Shown: one piece after another, positions 45,475 to 53,792 of the stretch
Position numbering within the stretch: position 1 is the first letter of the stretch
How the letters are laid out: each line of letters opens with the position of its first letter
NCBI GenBank assembly: GCA_004028795.1
Contig: SAIW01000007.1
Coordinates: forward strand, 62,001 to 126,000
Length of the DNA: 64,000 bases
DNA from: Chitinophagaceae bacterium
Lineage (GTDB): Bacteria; Bacteroidota; Bacteroidia; Chitinophagales; Chitinophagaceae
Direction of reading: 5' to 3'
Made by a program: the position numbers and the translations under genes
Notes under the pieces: generated by a model
Told to the model about the DNA's origin: nothing
Database searches by the model: none
What the model saw: the letters and a program-made list of their open reading frames with translations, nothing else

Positions 45475-46605
45475 TTAAATCAATGCTTTTAATTTTTCAA
45501 CCACAATATCCACTTCATCTTTTGTGTTTTGCTTACTGAATGAAAACCTTACCGCTACCTGATTGGGATTATTATTGATAGCTCTTATAACGTGGCTGCC
45601 TGCATCTGCACCACTTGTACAGGCACTACCGCCACTTGCACAAATATGGTTGATATCTAAGTTGAATAAAAGCATTTCACTTTTTTCTGTTTTAGGAAAG
45701 CTAACGTTTAAAACAGTGTATAAACTATTGCCTGTAACATCTCCGTTAAAACCAACACCGGCTATATTTTTTTCTAAAGCTTCTTTCATATATAGCTTTA
45801 AGCTTTTAATATGAGAGCTTTCTTTTTCATAATTCTCTGTGGCAATTTCTAATGCTTTTGCAAAACCAACTATACCGTAAATGTTTTCTGTACCTGCTCT
45901 CATATTCCTTTCCTGAGAGCCACCATTAATAAATGGTTTAATTTTTACATTCTCATTAATGTATAATATGCCAACACCTTTTGGGCCATGAAATTTATGT
46001 GCAGCACCTGTAATAAAATGAATAGGTGTATTTCTTAAATCGAATGGAAAATGGCCAACTGTTTGTACTGTATCGCTGTGAAAAACAGCGTTGTATTTTT
46101 TACAGATATTACCAACAGCATGAATGTTTAAAATATTGCCAATTTCATTATTAGCATGCATTAAACTAACCAAACATTTCTCTTTGCTTAACGCAAGAAT
46201 ATTTTCTAAGTCCTGCAAATCGATATGCCCGTTTGGTAACAGTTTTACATAACTTATCTCAATACCATCATTACAATGTAAATGCTCAACTGTATGTAAT
46301 GTAGCATGATGTTCTATGGACGAAGTGATGATATGCTTACAATCCAAATCTCTTACTGCTGCTGTAATAGCGGTATTACTGCTTTCTGTTCCGCCACTGG
46401 TAAAGAATATTTCTGCGGGATGTGCATTTAAAATTTTGGCTACTTTTTTTCTTGCATTCTCAATAGCTAATCTGCTTTCTCTGCCATAGCTGTAAATAGA
46501 AGAGGGATTGCCGAAGTGATTAGTTAAATAAGGCATCATCGCTTCTAATACTGCTGTATCTAAAGGTGTAGTAGCTGCATTATCAAAATAAATTCTGTTA
46601 TTCAT
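45475..46605 (-). CDS. Cysteine desulfurase (NifS/IscS class)
   Basis: 376 aa. PLP enzyme that takes sulfur from cysteine for Fe-S clusters and tRNA thiolation. The N-terminus IYFDNAATTPLD, the PLP region TSSIEHHATL and HSDTVQTVGH, the Schiff-base lysine in AAHKFHGPKGVGIL, and the sulfur-carrying cysteine in CASGGSACTSG are present. The spacing is like NifS/IscS rather than SufS. It may serve MnmA, encoded 2.2 kb away on the same strand. Isc scaffold genes are not in the window. Confidence 0.94.
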   Translation of the reverse strand: MNNRIYFDNAATTPLDTAVLEAMMPYLTNHFGNPSSIYSYGRESRLAIENARKKVAKILNAHPAEIFFTSGGTESSNTAITAAVRDLDCKHIITSSIEHHATLHTVEHLHCNDGIEISYVKLLPNGHIDLQDLENILALSKEKCLVSLMHANNEIGNILNIHAVGNICKKYNAVFHSDTVQTVGHFPFDLRNTPIHFITGAAHKFHGPKGVGILYINENVKIKPFINGGSQERNMRAGTENIYGIVGFAKALEIATENYEKESSHIKSLKLYMKEALEKNIAGVGFNGDVTGNSLYTVLNVSFPKTEKSEMLLFNLDINHICASGGSACTSGADAGSHVIRAINNNPNQVAVRFSFSKQNTKDEVDIVVEKLKALI

Positions 46606-46645
46606 AATTTAATAAGCATCGCATATTTGTTGAATAAAGTACAAA

Positions 46646-46680
46646 ACGTACAAGTGTGCGACGCAACAGTAGCTTAATAG
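46646..46680 (+). repeat. GTACAAGTGTGCGACGCAAC repeat, copy before desulfurase gene
   Basis: Core GTACAAGTGTGCGACGCAAC followed by AGTAGCTTAATAG, in the 214-bp gap between the desulfurase start and the next gene. The rest of the gap shows no gene. Confidence 0.7.
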
Positions 46681-46819
46681 CTGCTATAAAGCTGGCGACA
46701 AAAATAAAAAACTATTGTCTATTGATTTACTATACTGTTTTATGTGTAATAATGTACTGATGAGCGATATTTTAAGAGATAGTAAAGTTTTTTGAGAAAC
46801 CGATAGATGCTTCAGTTGC

Positions 46820-47446
46820 TTATTTAATAAGTTTTACATCGCTTTTTTTAACCCAACCATAAATAAAATCTCCGGTGTACGCCAGAAATTCGATGTACAC
46901 CATGTCTTGAGTGGATTGATTTGTGGTTGGGCTTATTAATTTTATTCCTTTCATAAAGTAGGAGCTTTTTATATTGTTGGCAGCAATATCAGCATAGATA
47001 TTCAATTTTTTTGCTGTTACTCTATAAGTTTTAAAATCAACATATTCGTCTGTAAACGCTGTTGATTTTATTTTTTGTTTTTTAATGAACAGGTAAGTGG
47101 CGAAAATATTTCTTCCGAAACCAAAGCTGCATGCTGCATTAGCTTCAGGATATACTACCGCATAAGTAGGAGAAAATTTAAAATGTATAGGACAAACTTT
47201 AGAGCTTTCTGTGTAATCATATTGAATAGAATCGGCTTTTAATTCTATGATGCCATCAAGATTATTTGCATAGTTTTTACCGGAAGCTATTGCCCAGAAT
47301 TTGTAATGTGTTGAATCAATTTTCATTACAGTTAAATACTTACTTTTTTCTTTTGAAGTGCTTCCGTAAACGCCTGAATAATCTTTTTGTGCAAAAGATG
47401 AAATGGTTATTAATAAGAGGAGGTAAAGAATAGAACTGTTTTTCAT
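46820..47446 (-). CDS. Secreted hypothetical protein, possible SH3-like C-terminus
   Basis: 208 aa with a signal peptide (MKNSSILYLLLLITISSFAQ). The N-terminal half has GVYGSTSKEKSKYLTVMKID, as in lipocalin/DUF-like beta proteins. The C-terminal ~60 residues (NIYADIAANNIKSSYFMKG ... FIYGWVKKSDVKLI) resemble a bacterial SH3 domain of the kind that binds cell-wall peptides. Function unknown. A hairpin follows the next gene upstream. Confidence 0.6.
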   Translation of the reverse strand: MKNSSILYLLLLITISSFAQKDYSGVYGSTSKEKSKYLTVMKIDSTHYKFWAIASGKNYANNLDGIIELKADSIQYDYTESSKVCPIHFKFSPTYAVVYPEANAACSFGFGRNIFATYLFIKKQKIKSTAFTDEYVDFKTYRVTAKKLNIYADIAANNIKSSYFMKGIKLISPTTNQSTQDMVYIEFLAYTGDFIYGWVKKSDVKLIK

Positions 47447-47465
47447 TGCAATAAATGTAAATAAA

Positions 47466-47491
47466 AAAGCACCGACTTAAATCGATGCTTT
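47466..47491 (-). terminator. Terminator after NTF2-like lipoprotein gene
   Basis: AAAGCA-CCGACTTAAATCGA-TGCTTT; an imperfect stem about 30 bp past the stop at 47523. Confidence 0.5.
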
Positions 47492-47522
47492 GGCAAAATA
47501 TTTTTATTAACTAAACCTAAAT

Positions 47523-48050
47523 TTATTTTGGCTTAGTTGCATATTGATAAATGTTAGCCACTTTTTCATCTTTATTAAACATCCAGCTTTCCTGTAAAAA
47601 GACTGAATCTTTTTTACCATCTTTCATAGCATCTACTTCTTTACCCCAAACGCACACCCAGGTTTCATCTTTGCCTTTAGGTTTTAAAACAACAATGGCC
47701 GAAACATCTTCTTTTACAGATGCAATACTGTTTCTGTATGTATCTATTATTGATATTATTGAGTCTTTCCCTTTAACCATTCTGCCGCTTGCATCATAAA
47801 ATCGGGTTGTATCTGCAAACAAAGCCGCTGAATTTTTAATAGTGTTATTATCGTAATCTTTCCATATATCTAAAACAAGCTTGGCAAATTTTTTATCGCC
47901 GATTTCAAATTCAGATGAATACAAAATCGGGTACGGAAGCGTAACAGATGCAGTAGTTTCTTTTTTATCATTAGTTTCTTTTTTTTCTTCTTGTTTACAG
48001 GAAGAAATGATGATTGTTGTTAAAAGTAACAGCGAGATGATTTTTTTCAT
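47523..48050 (-). CDS. NTF2-like (SnoaL-type) lipoprotein
   Basis: 175 aa from the ATG at 48050; MKKIISLLLLTTIIISSCKQ has the lipobox ISSC. After a Lys/Glu-rich linker, residues ~60-175 follow the NTF2-like cone fold: helix VLDIWKDYDNN, FADTTRFYDASGRMVKGKDSI, then beta strands ending in WMFNKDEKVANIYQY. Ligand and role unknown. The ATG at 48089 would add 13 residues in front of the signal. Confidence 0.65.
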   Translation of the reverse strand: MKKIISLLLLTTIIISSCKQEEKKETNDKKETTASVTLPYPILYSSEFEIGDKKFAKLVLDIWKDYDNNTIKNSAALFADTTRFYDASGRMVKGKDSIISIIDTYRNSIASVKEDVSAIVVLKPKGKDETWVCVWGKEVDAMKDGKKDSVFLQESWMFNKDEKVANIYQYATKPK

Positions 48051-48122
48051 AATAAGCATTTTGGTGAAAGAACAAAGTAATACATGCAATTGATTTTTAC
48101 AATAGTATCATGTAAATAAAAA

Positions 48123-48144
48123 GCGTCAGGAAAAATCCTGACGC
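48123..48144 (-). terminator. Terminator of hydroxyacyl-CoA dehydrogenase gene
   Basis: GCGTCAGGA-aaaa-TCCTGACGC, a perfect 9-bp stem 55 bp beyond the stop at 48199. Confidence 0.85.
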
Positions 48145-48198
48145 CCTTCTCATGTTGCTTTATAAGCGTTTGTGCTGTTGGCAAAATAGTAAAAAAAA

Positions 48199-50580
48199 TT
48201 AATTTCTCAAAGGTTTTCCGCTTTTTAGTACGCTTTGAATTCTTTCTAAAGTTTTCTTTTCACCACATAAACTTAAAAATGCTTCTCTTTCTAAATCTAA
48301 TAGATATTGTTCTGATACATTTTGAGGCTCACTTAAATATCCGCCGCACATTACATAAGCTAATTTACGGGCAACTTTAGCATCGTGTTCTGTTGCATAA
48401 TTAGCTCTCTGCATACCATTAATTCCTGCAAGCATGGCACCTAAACCTAATTTGCCTAAGACTTTAATATCTGTTCTTTGCTGCGGCATTATATAGCCTG
48501 CATCATATAATTCAATAACGCTTTTTTTGGCTTCACTTATTCTTCTTCCCAAATTCATTACCACTTCATCATGGCCTTTACGAAGAATGCCCATTTCAAA
48601 ACCTTCGTGTGCTGATGTTGCCACTTTTGCTGTAGCGATAGCAAAGAATCTGTCTTTTAAAGTATTGGTTTCAGGTTCATCTTTATGCAATTCATCACTG
48701 GCTCTTAAAACAAATTCTTTAGTACCGCCACCGCCGGGAATTAAGCCTACGCCTAATTCAACCAAACCGATATATGTTTCTGCAGCAGCACAAACTTTAT
48801 CTGCATGTAAATTCATTTCACAACCACCACCCAATGTTAATCCATGCGGTGCTGTAACAACCGGTACCGATGAATAACGCAAACGCATCATAGTATTTTG
48901 AAACATTCTGATAGCCATATCCAACTCATCATATTCCTGTTCTATAGCTAACATAAAAATCATTCCCACGTTAGCACCTGCACTAAAATTGGCACCATCG
49001 TTGGCAATAACCAAACCTTTATATTTTTCTTCAGCAATGGCAATAGATTTATTAATGCCTTCCAATACTTCTCCACCAATGCTGTTCATTTTAGTACTCC
49101 ATTCCAAACCTGCAACACCATCGCCGATATCATATAATTTACATGCTGAATTTTTCCATACTAATTTATCAGCGTTATTACTTAGTACGATAAATGCATC
49201 TCCGCCGGGTAGTGGCAGATAGCTTTTAGCAGCAACATCATAAAATAATTTTTTTCCTCCTTCCACTTTATAGAATGAAGTTGCACCTGAAGCCAACATT
49301 GCTTCAACCCAACCGGCAACTGCATAACCGGCAGCTTTCATTGCTTCGACAGTTTTTGCAACCCCTAAAACATCCCATGTTTCAAAAGCACCAATTTCCC
49401 AACCGAAACCCGCTTTCATGGCATCATCAACTCGATAAACTTCATCACTTATTTCGGGAATGCGATGACTGATATATGAAAATAAAGAATAATGGAATGA
49501 TCGATAAAATTCTCCAGCCTTATCTGTTCCTGCACTTAATGCTTTAATGCGGGTTTTTAAATCTTCAATAGGCTTGGCAGTTTCTAATGTTGCAAATTTT
49601 GGTTTTACTCTGGCAGCATATTCCATTGTTTGCAAATTCAAAGTGAGTATTTCTTTTCCGCTTTCACTTTTTACTTTTTTAAAGAAGCCTTGCCCTGTTT
49701 TATCTCCCAACCAATTATTGGCAACAATTTTTTCTAACCAGGAAGGAATATCGAAAATATTTTTTGCTTCATCAGCAGGGCAGTTATCGGCAACGCCTTT
49801 GGCAACTTTTACTAATGTATCAATACCAACAACATCAGCTGTTCTGAAAGTAGCAGATTTTGGCCTGCCTATAATTGGTCCTGTTAATGCATCAACTTCA
49901 TCAATATTCAAACTTAATTCTTCCATTATATGAAAAATACTCATAATGCTGAATACGCCAATTCTGTTGGCTATAAATGCAGGAGTATCTTTACATAAAA
50001 CTGTTGTTTTTCCTAAATACAAGTCACCGTAATGCATTAAAAAGTCAACAACTTCTTTATCTGTATCAGGCGTTGGAATAATTTCTAATAATCTTAAATA
50101 ACGTGGTGGATTAAAGAAGTGGGTGCCGCAGAAATGTTTTTTAAAGTCTTCACTTCTTCCCTGCGATAATAAATGGATTGGAATGCCCGATGTATTAGAT
50201 GTTATCAGCGTTCCTGCTTTACGATATTGTTCTATCTTTTCATAAACCTGTTGTTTGATGTCTAATCTTTCAACCACCACTTCAATAATCCAATCGCATG
50301 AAGCAATATCTTTCATATTATCATCAAAGTTGCCGGTAGTAATATGCTTCACCACATCTTTGGTAAATACCGGGCTGGGGTTACTTTTTAAAGCAGCAGC
50401 CAAAGCATCATTTACTATTTTATTTTTCAAAGCAGGTTTTAATTCCCCTCCTTCGGAGGGGTTGGGGGAGGCTATATCTAACAATAAAACTTTCAATCCA
50501 ATGCCGGCAAAGTGGCAGGCAATTCTGCTGCCCATAACACCACTACCTAATACAGCTACTTTTTTAATGGTTCTTTTCAT
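48199..50580 (-). CDS. 3-hydroxyacyl-CoA dehydrogenase / enoyl-CoA hydratase fusion
   Basis: 793 aa. Beta-oxidation enzyme catalysing hydration and NAD-dependent oxidation of acyl-CoA. Order: NAD Rossmann domain (VAVLGSGVMGSRIACHFAG), 3HCDH C-terminal helical domain(s) (GDKTGQGFFKK), then a crotonase domain (~470-700) with ANDGANFSAGANVG and VTAPHGLTLGGGCEM. Dehydrogenase precedes hydratase, the reverse of FadB. A hairpin repeat (50443-50472) adds about 12 residues (SPNPSEGGELKP) right after the acidic end of the second Rossmann strand. A GxxExxY element begins 11 bp upstream. No thiolase gene is adjacent. Confidence 0.92.
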   Translation of the reverse strand: MKRTIKKVAVLGSGVMGSRIACHFAGIGLKVLLLDIASPNPSEGGELKPALKNKIVNDALAAALKSNPSPVFTKDVVKHITTGNFDDNMKDIASCDWIIEVVVERLDIKQQVYEKIEQYRKAGTLITSNTSGIPIHLLSQGRSEDFKKHFCGTHFFNPPRYLRLLEIIPTPDTDKEVVDFLMHYGDLYLGKTTVLCKDTPAFIANRIGVFSIMSIFHIMEELSLNIDEVDALTGPIIGRPKSATFRTADVVGIDTLVKVAKGVADNCPADEAKNIFDIPSWLEKIVANNWLGDKTGQGFFKKVKSESGKEILTLNLQTMEYAARVKPKFATLETAKPIEDLKTRIKALSAGTDKAGEFYRSFHYSLFSYISHRIPEISDEVYRVDDAMKAGFGWEIGAFETWDVLGVAKTVEAMKAAGYAVAGWVEAMLASGATSFYKVEGGKKLFYDVAAKSYLPLPGGDAFIVLSNNADKLVWKNSACKLYDIGDGVAGLEWSTKMNSIGGEVLEGINKSIAIAEEKYKGLVIANDGANFSAGANVGMIFMLAIEQEYDELDMAIRMFQNTMMRLRYSSVPVVTAPHGLTLGGGCEMNLHADKVCAAAETYIGLVELGVGLIPGGGGTKEFVLRASDELHKDEPETNTLKDRFFAIATAKVATSAHEGFEMGILRKGHDEVVMNLGRRISEAKKSVIELYDAGYIMPQQRTDIKVLGKLGLGAMLAGINGMQRANYATEHDAKVARKLAYVMCGGYLSEPQNVSEQYLLDLEREAFLSLCGEKKTLERIQSVLKSGKPLRN
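50443..50472 (-). repeat. Single CCTCCC hairpin unit within dehydrogenase coding sequence
   Basis: Minus strand: CCTCCCCCAACCCCTCC-GAA-GGAGGGGA, the same design as the units near cysN and in metG. Translated as NPSEGGELK in frame. No partner unit is seen within the gene. Confidence 0.75.
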
Positions 50581-50591
50581 ATGGTTTTATT

Positions 50592-51045
50592 TTCTCGCAG
50601 AAAACGCTGAAATCGCGAAAACTACTGCTGATAATTATTTACAATTCTGAATAATGAAACTTTATCTTGTATAAGGTTAGTATTGAAATTTACAAGAAAA
50701 CCCAATTGCAGTTCACTTAACTTTAAATAAGTTAACAATTGTTTTTTATGTACATCTTCTAATTCCTTGATAGACTTTATTTCAATAATAATTTTATTTT
50801 CTACAAGTATATCAATTCTAAAACCTGATTCTAGATATTCTCCTTTATAAAACACAGGAACTACAACCTGGCTTTTCGCTTGAATGCCAAGTAATACTAA
50901 CTCTTTCAATAAAGCTATTTCATAAACACTTTCTAATAATCCCGGTCCTAATTCTTTAAAAACTTCAAAAATTGCACTCCTTATTTTATATGATAAATTT
51001 TCTAAATCCAATTTCTGCGTTTTTAGCGTTTTCCGCGAGAATCAA
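50592..51045 (-). mobile_element. GxxExxY gene bracketed by terminal inverted repeats
   Basis: The left end (from 50592) and the right end (to about 51045, inverted) share CTCGCRGAAAACGCTRAA, with similarity continuing for about 26-29 bp (CGC-GAAA / CGCAGAAA). The only gene inside is the GxxExxY protein, whose TTG start is the base next to the right repeat and whose stop is about 7 bp from the left one. No transposase is present. Insertion is directly upstream of the hydroxyacyl-CoA dehydrogenase ATG. Target-site duplication is not evident by eye. Confidence 0.65.
50622..51011 (-). CDS. GxxExxY protein (PD-(D/E)XK nuclease-like family)
   Basis: 129 aa beginning at TTG; the upstream frame is closed by TGA with no ATG. 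The family signature is ELGPGLLESVYE near residue 20. Later, FRIDILVENKIIIEIKS has the D...ExK arrangement of PD-(D/E)XK folds. DVHKKQLLTYLKLSELQLGFLVNFN is the conserved C-terminal block, with FR near the end. Cellular role unknown; often multicopy in genomes. All expected residues appear intact, so it is probably not a pseudogene. Enclosed by a terminal inverted repeat. Confidence 0.85.
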   Translation of the reverse strand: MDLENLSYKIRSAIFEVFKELGPGLLESVYEIALLKELVLLGIQAKSQVVVPVFYKGEYLESGFRIDILVENKIIIEIKSIKELEDVHKKQLLTYLKLSELQLGFLVNFNTNLIQDKVSLFRIVNNYQQ

Positions 51046-51163
51046 AACTAAATAAAAAATAGTTAGCTATGCAACTATTTTTTATTCAACTGTTTCGGAG
51101 AAATTTTTTCACTCAATTAATTCAAACAACTTACATTCATAGTTCTAAAATAACATTCTTGCC

Positions 51164-52906
51164 ATGGGCGAATTCAATATTAAAAAACAGTCAAAGAAAT
51201 ACGATGCAGTAATTGTGGGTTCAGGTGCAGGTGGTGGTATGGCTGCCTACATTTTAGCTAACGCAGGTTTAAAAGTTTGCATTATAGAAGCAGGTGCCAT
51301 GTACGACCCGCAAAAAAATGTTACGCAACTAAAAAATCCTTGGGAAAGTCCACGCCGTGGGGCTTCTACCAAACACAGACCATTTGGAGATTTTGATGCC
51401 TGTTATTGGGGCTGGGAGATTGACGGCGAACCTTATACCAAAGAAAAAGGCACACAATGGGATTGGTGGCGTGCAAGAATGTTGGGTGGAAGAACCAACC
51501 ACTGGGGCAGGATTTCTTTACGTTTCGGTCCCAAAGATTTTAAAAGAAGAAGTATTGATGGTTTGGGGGATGATTGGCCTATAAGTTATGACGATATAAA
51601 ACCTTTCTATGACAGGGTTGATAAACTCATCGGCGTTTTCGGAACGAATGAAGGATTGGAAAATGACCCTGATGGTTTTTTTCTTCCTCCGCCAAAACCA
51701 AGATTGCATGAGTTGTTTATCAAGAATGCTGCAACTACAGCAGGTGTAAGAGTAATTCCTTCCAGATTATCTATTCTTACCAAACCGATTAATAATGACA
51801 GAGGCTCTTGCCAGTTCTGCGGACAATGTAACAGAAACTGCAGTTACTGGAAAGCTGATTTCTCATCAACAAATGTTTTAATATATCCTGCATTAAAAAC
51901 AGGTAATGTTGATATTATTCCTAATGCAATGGCAAGAGAAGTATTAACGAATGATGAAGGCCTGACAACAGGAGTATCTTACGTTAATAAGGATGATATG
52001 ATGGAATATCAGGTAATGGGTAAAACAGTTATTGTTGCTGCGAGTGCCTGTGAGAGTGCAAGGTTATTGCTCAATTCAAAATCGCAGCGGCATCCAAACG
52101 GTTTGGCAAACAGCAGTAATGTGGTTGGTAAATATTTACATGACAGTACAGGGGCTGCGTTAGGTGGTGTATTGCCTGCCTTGTTTGACAGAAAACGTTA
52201 TAATGAAGATGGAGTAGGAGGCATGCATATTTACAGTCCGTGGTGGTTAGATAATAAAAAATTAGATTTTCCAAGAGGGTACCATATTGAATATTGGGGT
52301 GGTATGAGCCAGCCTTCCTATGGTTTTGGCTGGGGTATAGAAAACCAAAACGGAAAATATGTTATTCATGGAAAAAGCAAACAACCGGGCGGTTACGGAG
52401 CCTCTTTAAAAGAAGATTACAGATTCTTTTATGGTGCAGGAGTTGGTATGGCTGGCAGAGGAGAAGCTATTGCATTAGAAAGTAATTATTGTGCTATTGA
52501 CCCTAATGTGGTTGATAAATACGGCATACCTGTTTTAAAGTTTAATGTAAAATGGAGTGAGCATGAAATTAATCAGGCAAAACACATGAAAGAAACTTTT
52601 AAAGAGATTATGCATAATATGGGAGCCATTATTACCTGGGGTGGCGATGATGATGCAAGCAATAATTATGGTTTGGAAACTCCCGGAAAAATTATTCATG
52701 AAGCGGGAACGGTAAGAATGGGTAATGATGCCAAAAAATCTGCATTAAATAAGTATAGTCAGGCACATGATTGTAAGAATTTGTTTTGTGTAGATGGTGG
52801 TCAGTTTGTTAGTCAGGCAGATAAGAATATAACATGGACAATTCTTGCATTATCAATGAGAGCAAGTGAATACATTATTGATGAAATGAAGAAACAGAAT
52901 TTATAG
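51164..52906 (+). CDS. GMC-family FAD-dependent oxidoreductase
   Basis: 580 aa. FAD-binding AVIVGSGAGGGMAAYILANA near residues 15-35; WWRARMLGGRTNHWGRISLR is the GMC N-domain; CQFCGQCNRNC adds a cysteine-rich segment as in gluconate/choline-type dehydrogenases. The C-terminal CVDGGQFVSQADKNITWTIL holds the GMC C-domain catalytic region. Oxidises an alcohol or sugar; the substrate is unknown. Forms an operon with the subunit-3 gene 86 bp downstream. Confidence 0.92.
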   Translation: MGEFNIKKQSKKYDAVIVGSGAGGGMAAYILANAGLKVCIIEAGAMYDPQKNVTQLKNPWESPRRGASTKHRPFGDFDACYWGWEIDGEPYTKEKGTQWDWWRARMLGGRTNHWGRISLRFGPKDFKRRSIDGLGDDWPISYDDIKPFYDRVDKLIGVFGTNEGLENDPDGFFLPPPKPRLHELFIKNAATTAGVRVIPSRLSILTKPINNDRGSCQFCGQCNRNCSYWKADFSSTNVLIYPALKTGNVDIIPNAMAREVLTNDEGLTTGVSYVNKDDMMEYQVMGKTVIVAASACESARLLLNSKSQRHPNGLANSSNVVGKYLHDSTGAALGGVLPALFDRKRYNEDGVGGMHIYSPWWLDNKKLDFPRGYHIEYWGGMSQPSYGFGWGIENQNGKYVIHGKSKQPGGYGASLKEDYRFFYGAGVGMAGRGEAIALESNYCAIDPNVVDKYGIPVLKFNVKWSEHEINQAKHMKETFKEIMHNMGAIITWGGDDDASNNYGLETPGKIIHEAGTVRMGNDAKKSALNKYSQAHDCKNLFCVDGGQFVSQADKNITWTILALSMRASEYIIDEMKKQNL

Positions 52907-52922
52907 TTGCCATATTTGTTGC

Positions 52923-52955
52923 CGTACAAGTGTGCGACGCAACAGCAGTTAAATA
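52923..52955 (+). repeat. GTACAAGTGTGCGACGCAAC repeat, copy within the GMC operon
   Basis: Core GTACAAGTGTGCGACGCAAC followed by AGCAGTTAAATAG, in the 86-bp gap between the oxidoreductase and its small subunit. Confidence 0.7.
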
Positions 52956-52992
52956 GTAATTCTAAAGCTTAGTACCAAAAAATAAAAATACT

Positions 52993-53700
52993 ATGGACAG
53001 AAGAAAATCCATTAAAACATTAGTAATCGGTGCTGCTGCATCGGGTATATTAGTTGATGCCTGTAAACCATCTGATAAAAAAACGCCTGAAGCCACAGCA
53101 GATGCTTTTGCTGGGCTTGACAGAATGAAAGAAGAAAAAGCAGCTTATGATAAAATTGCTGCTGAACCTGATTTTTTTACAGAGCATGAAATGAAAACCA
53201 TTAAAGTTTTACAGGATATTATTATACCCAAAGATGATATTAGCGGTAGTGCTTCTGATGCTAAAGTGCACGAGTTTATCGGCTATATAGTTAAAGAAAA
53301 AACAGAATTGCAAACTCCTTTACGTGGTGGTTTGCGTTGGCTGGATTTGCAATGTATAAAGCGTTATGAAAAAAGCTTTGTTGAATGTGATAGTAAACAA
53401 CAATTGGCAATGGTTGATGATATTGCTTGGCCTGAAATAGAGTATAAAGATGATAAAGGTAATGTTGTAAAAAAAGGGAAAGTAAAACCGAATATGCAGC
53501 AGGGTGTTAGCTTTTTCAGCCTACTTAGAAACTTAGTGGCTACCGGTTTTTATACTTCTGAAATTGGTGTGAAAGATTTGGGTTATGCGGGTAATACACC
53601 TAACCGTTGGAATGGTGTGCCAGACGATGTTTTAAAGCAATACAATTTAGCCTATACAGACAAAGAGTTAAAGGAATGTGTGAGTTTTGAAAAAGTGTAA
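52993..53700 (+). CDS. Gluconate 2-dehydrogenase subunit 3 family protein
   Basis: 235 aa. The N-terminus MDRRKSIKTLVIGAAASGIL with a following LVDAC looks like a Tat-type twin-arginine signal combined with a lipobox-like cysteine, so it is exported. Residues ~55-200 show the family pattern EHEMKTIKVLQDIIIPKDD and LLRNLVATGFYTSEIGVKDLG, ending PNRWNGVPDDVL. Small subunit of membrane GMC dehydrogenases, probably stabilising or exporting the large subunit. Confidence 0.88.
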   Translation: MDRRKSIKTLVIGAAASGILVDACKPSDKKTPEATADAFAGLDRMKEEKAAYDKIAAEPDFFTEHEMKTIKVLQDIIIPKDDISGSASDAKVHEFIGYIVKEKTELQTPLRGGLRWLDLQCIKRYEKSFVECDSKQQLAMVDDIAWPEIEYKDDKGNVVKKGKVKPNMQQGVSFFSLLRNLVATGFYTSEIGVKDLGYAGNTPNRWNGVPDDVLKQYNLAYTDKELKECVSFEKV

Positions 53701-53788
53701 TGGAAGTGGGAAATGGAAAGTAGAAAATAGAAAGTAGGGTAGTCGTAATATTATTTTCCATTTCCTATTTTCTATTTTCCATTTTTCT
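53701..53788. repeat. Heptad repeats forming a stem between convergent genes
   Basis: TGGAAGT, GGGAAAT, GGAAAGT, AGAAAAT, AGAAAGT run from 53701; the opposite-sense units TTTTCCA, TTTCCTA, TTTTCTA, TTTTCCA run from 53754. The two arms are roughly complementary, so the tract may double as a bidirectional terminator. Confidence 0.55.
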
Positions 53789-53792
53789 TTTA

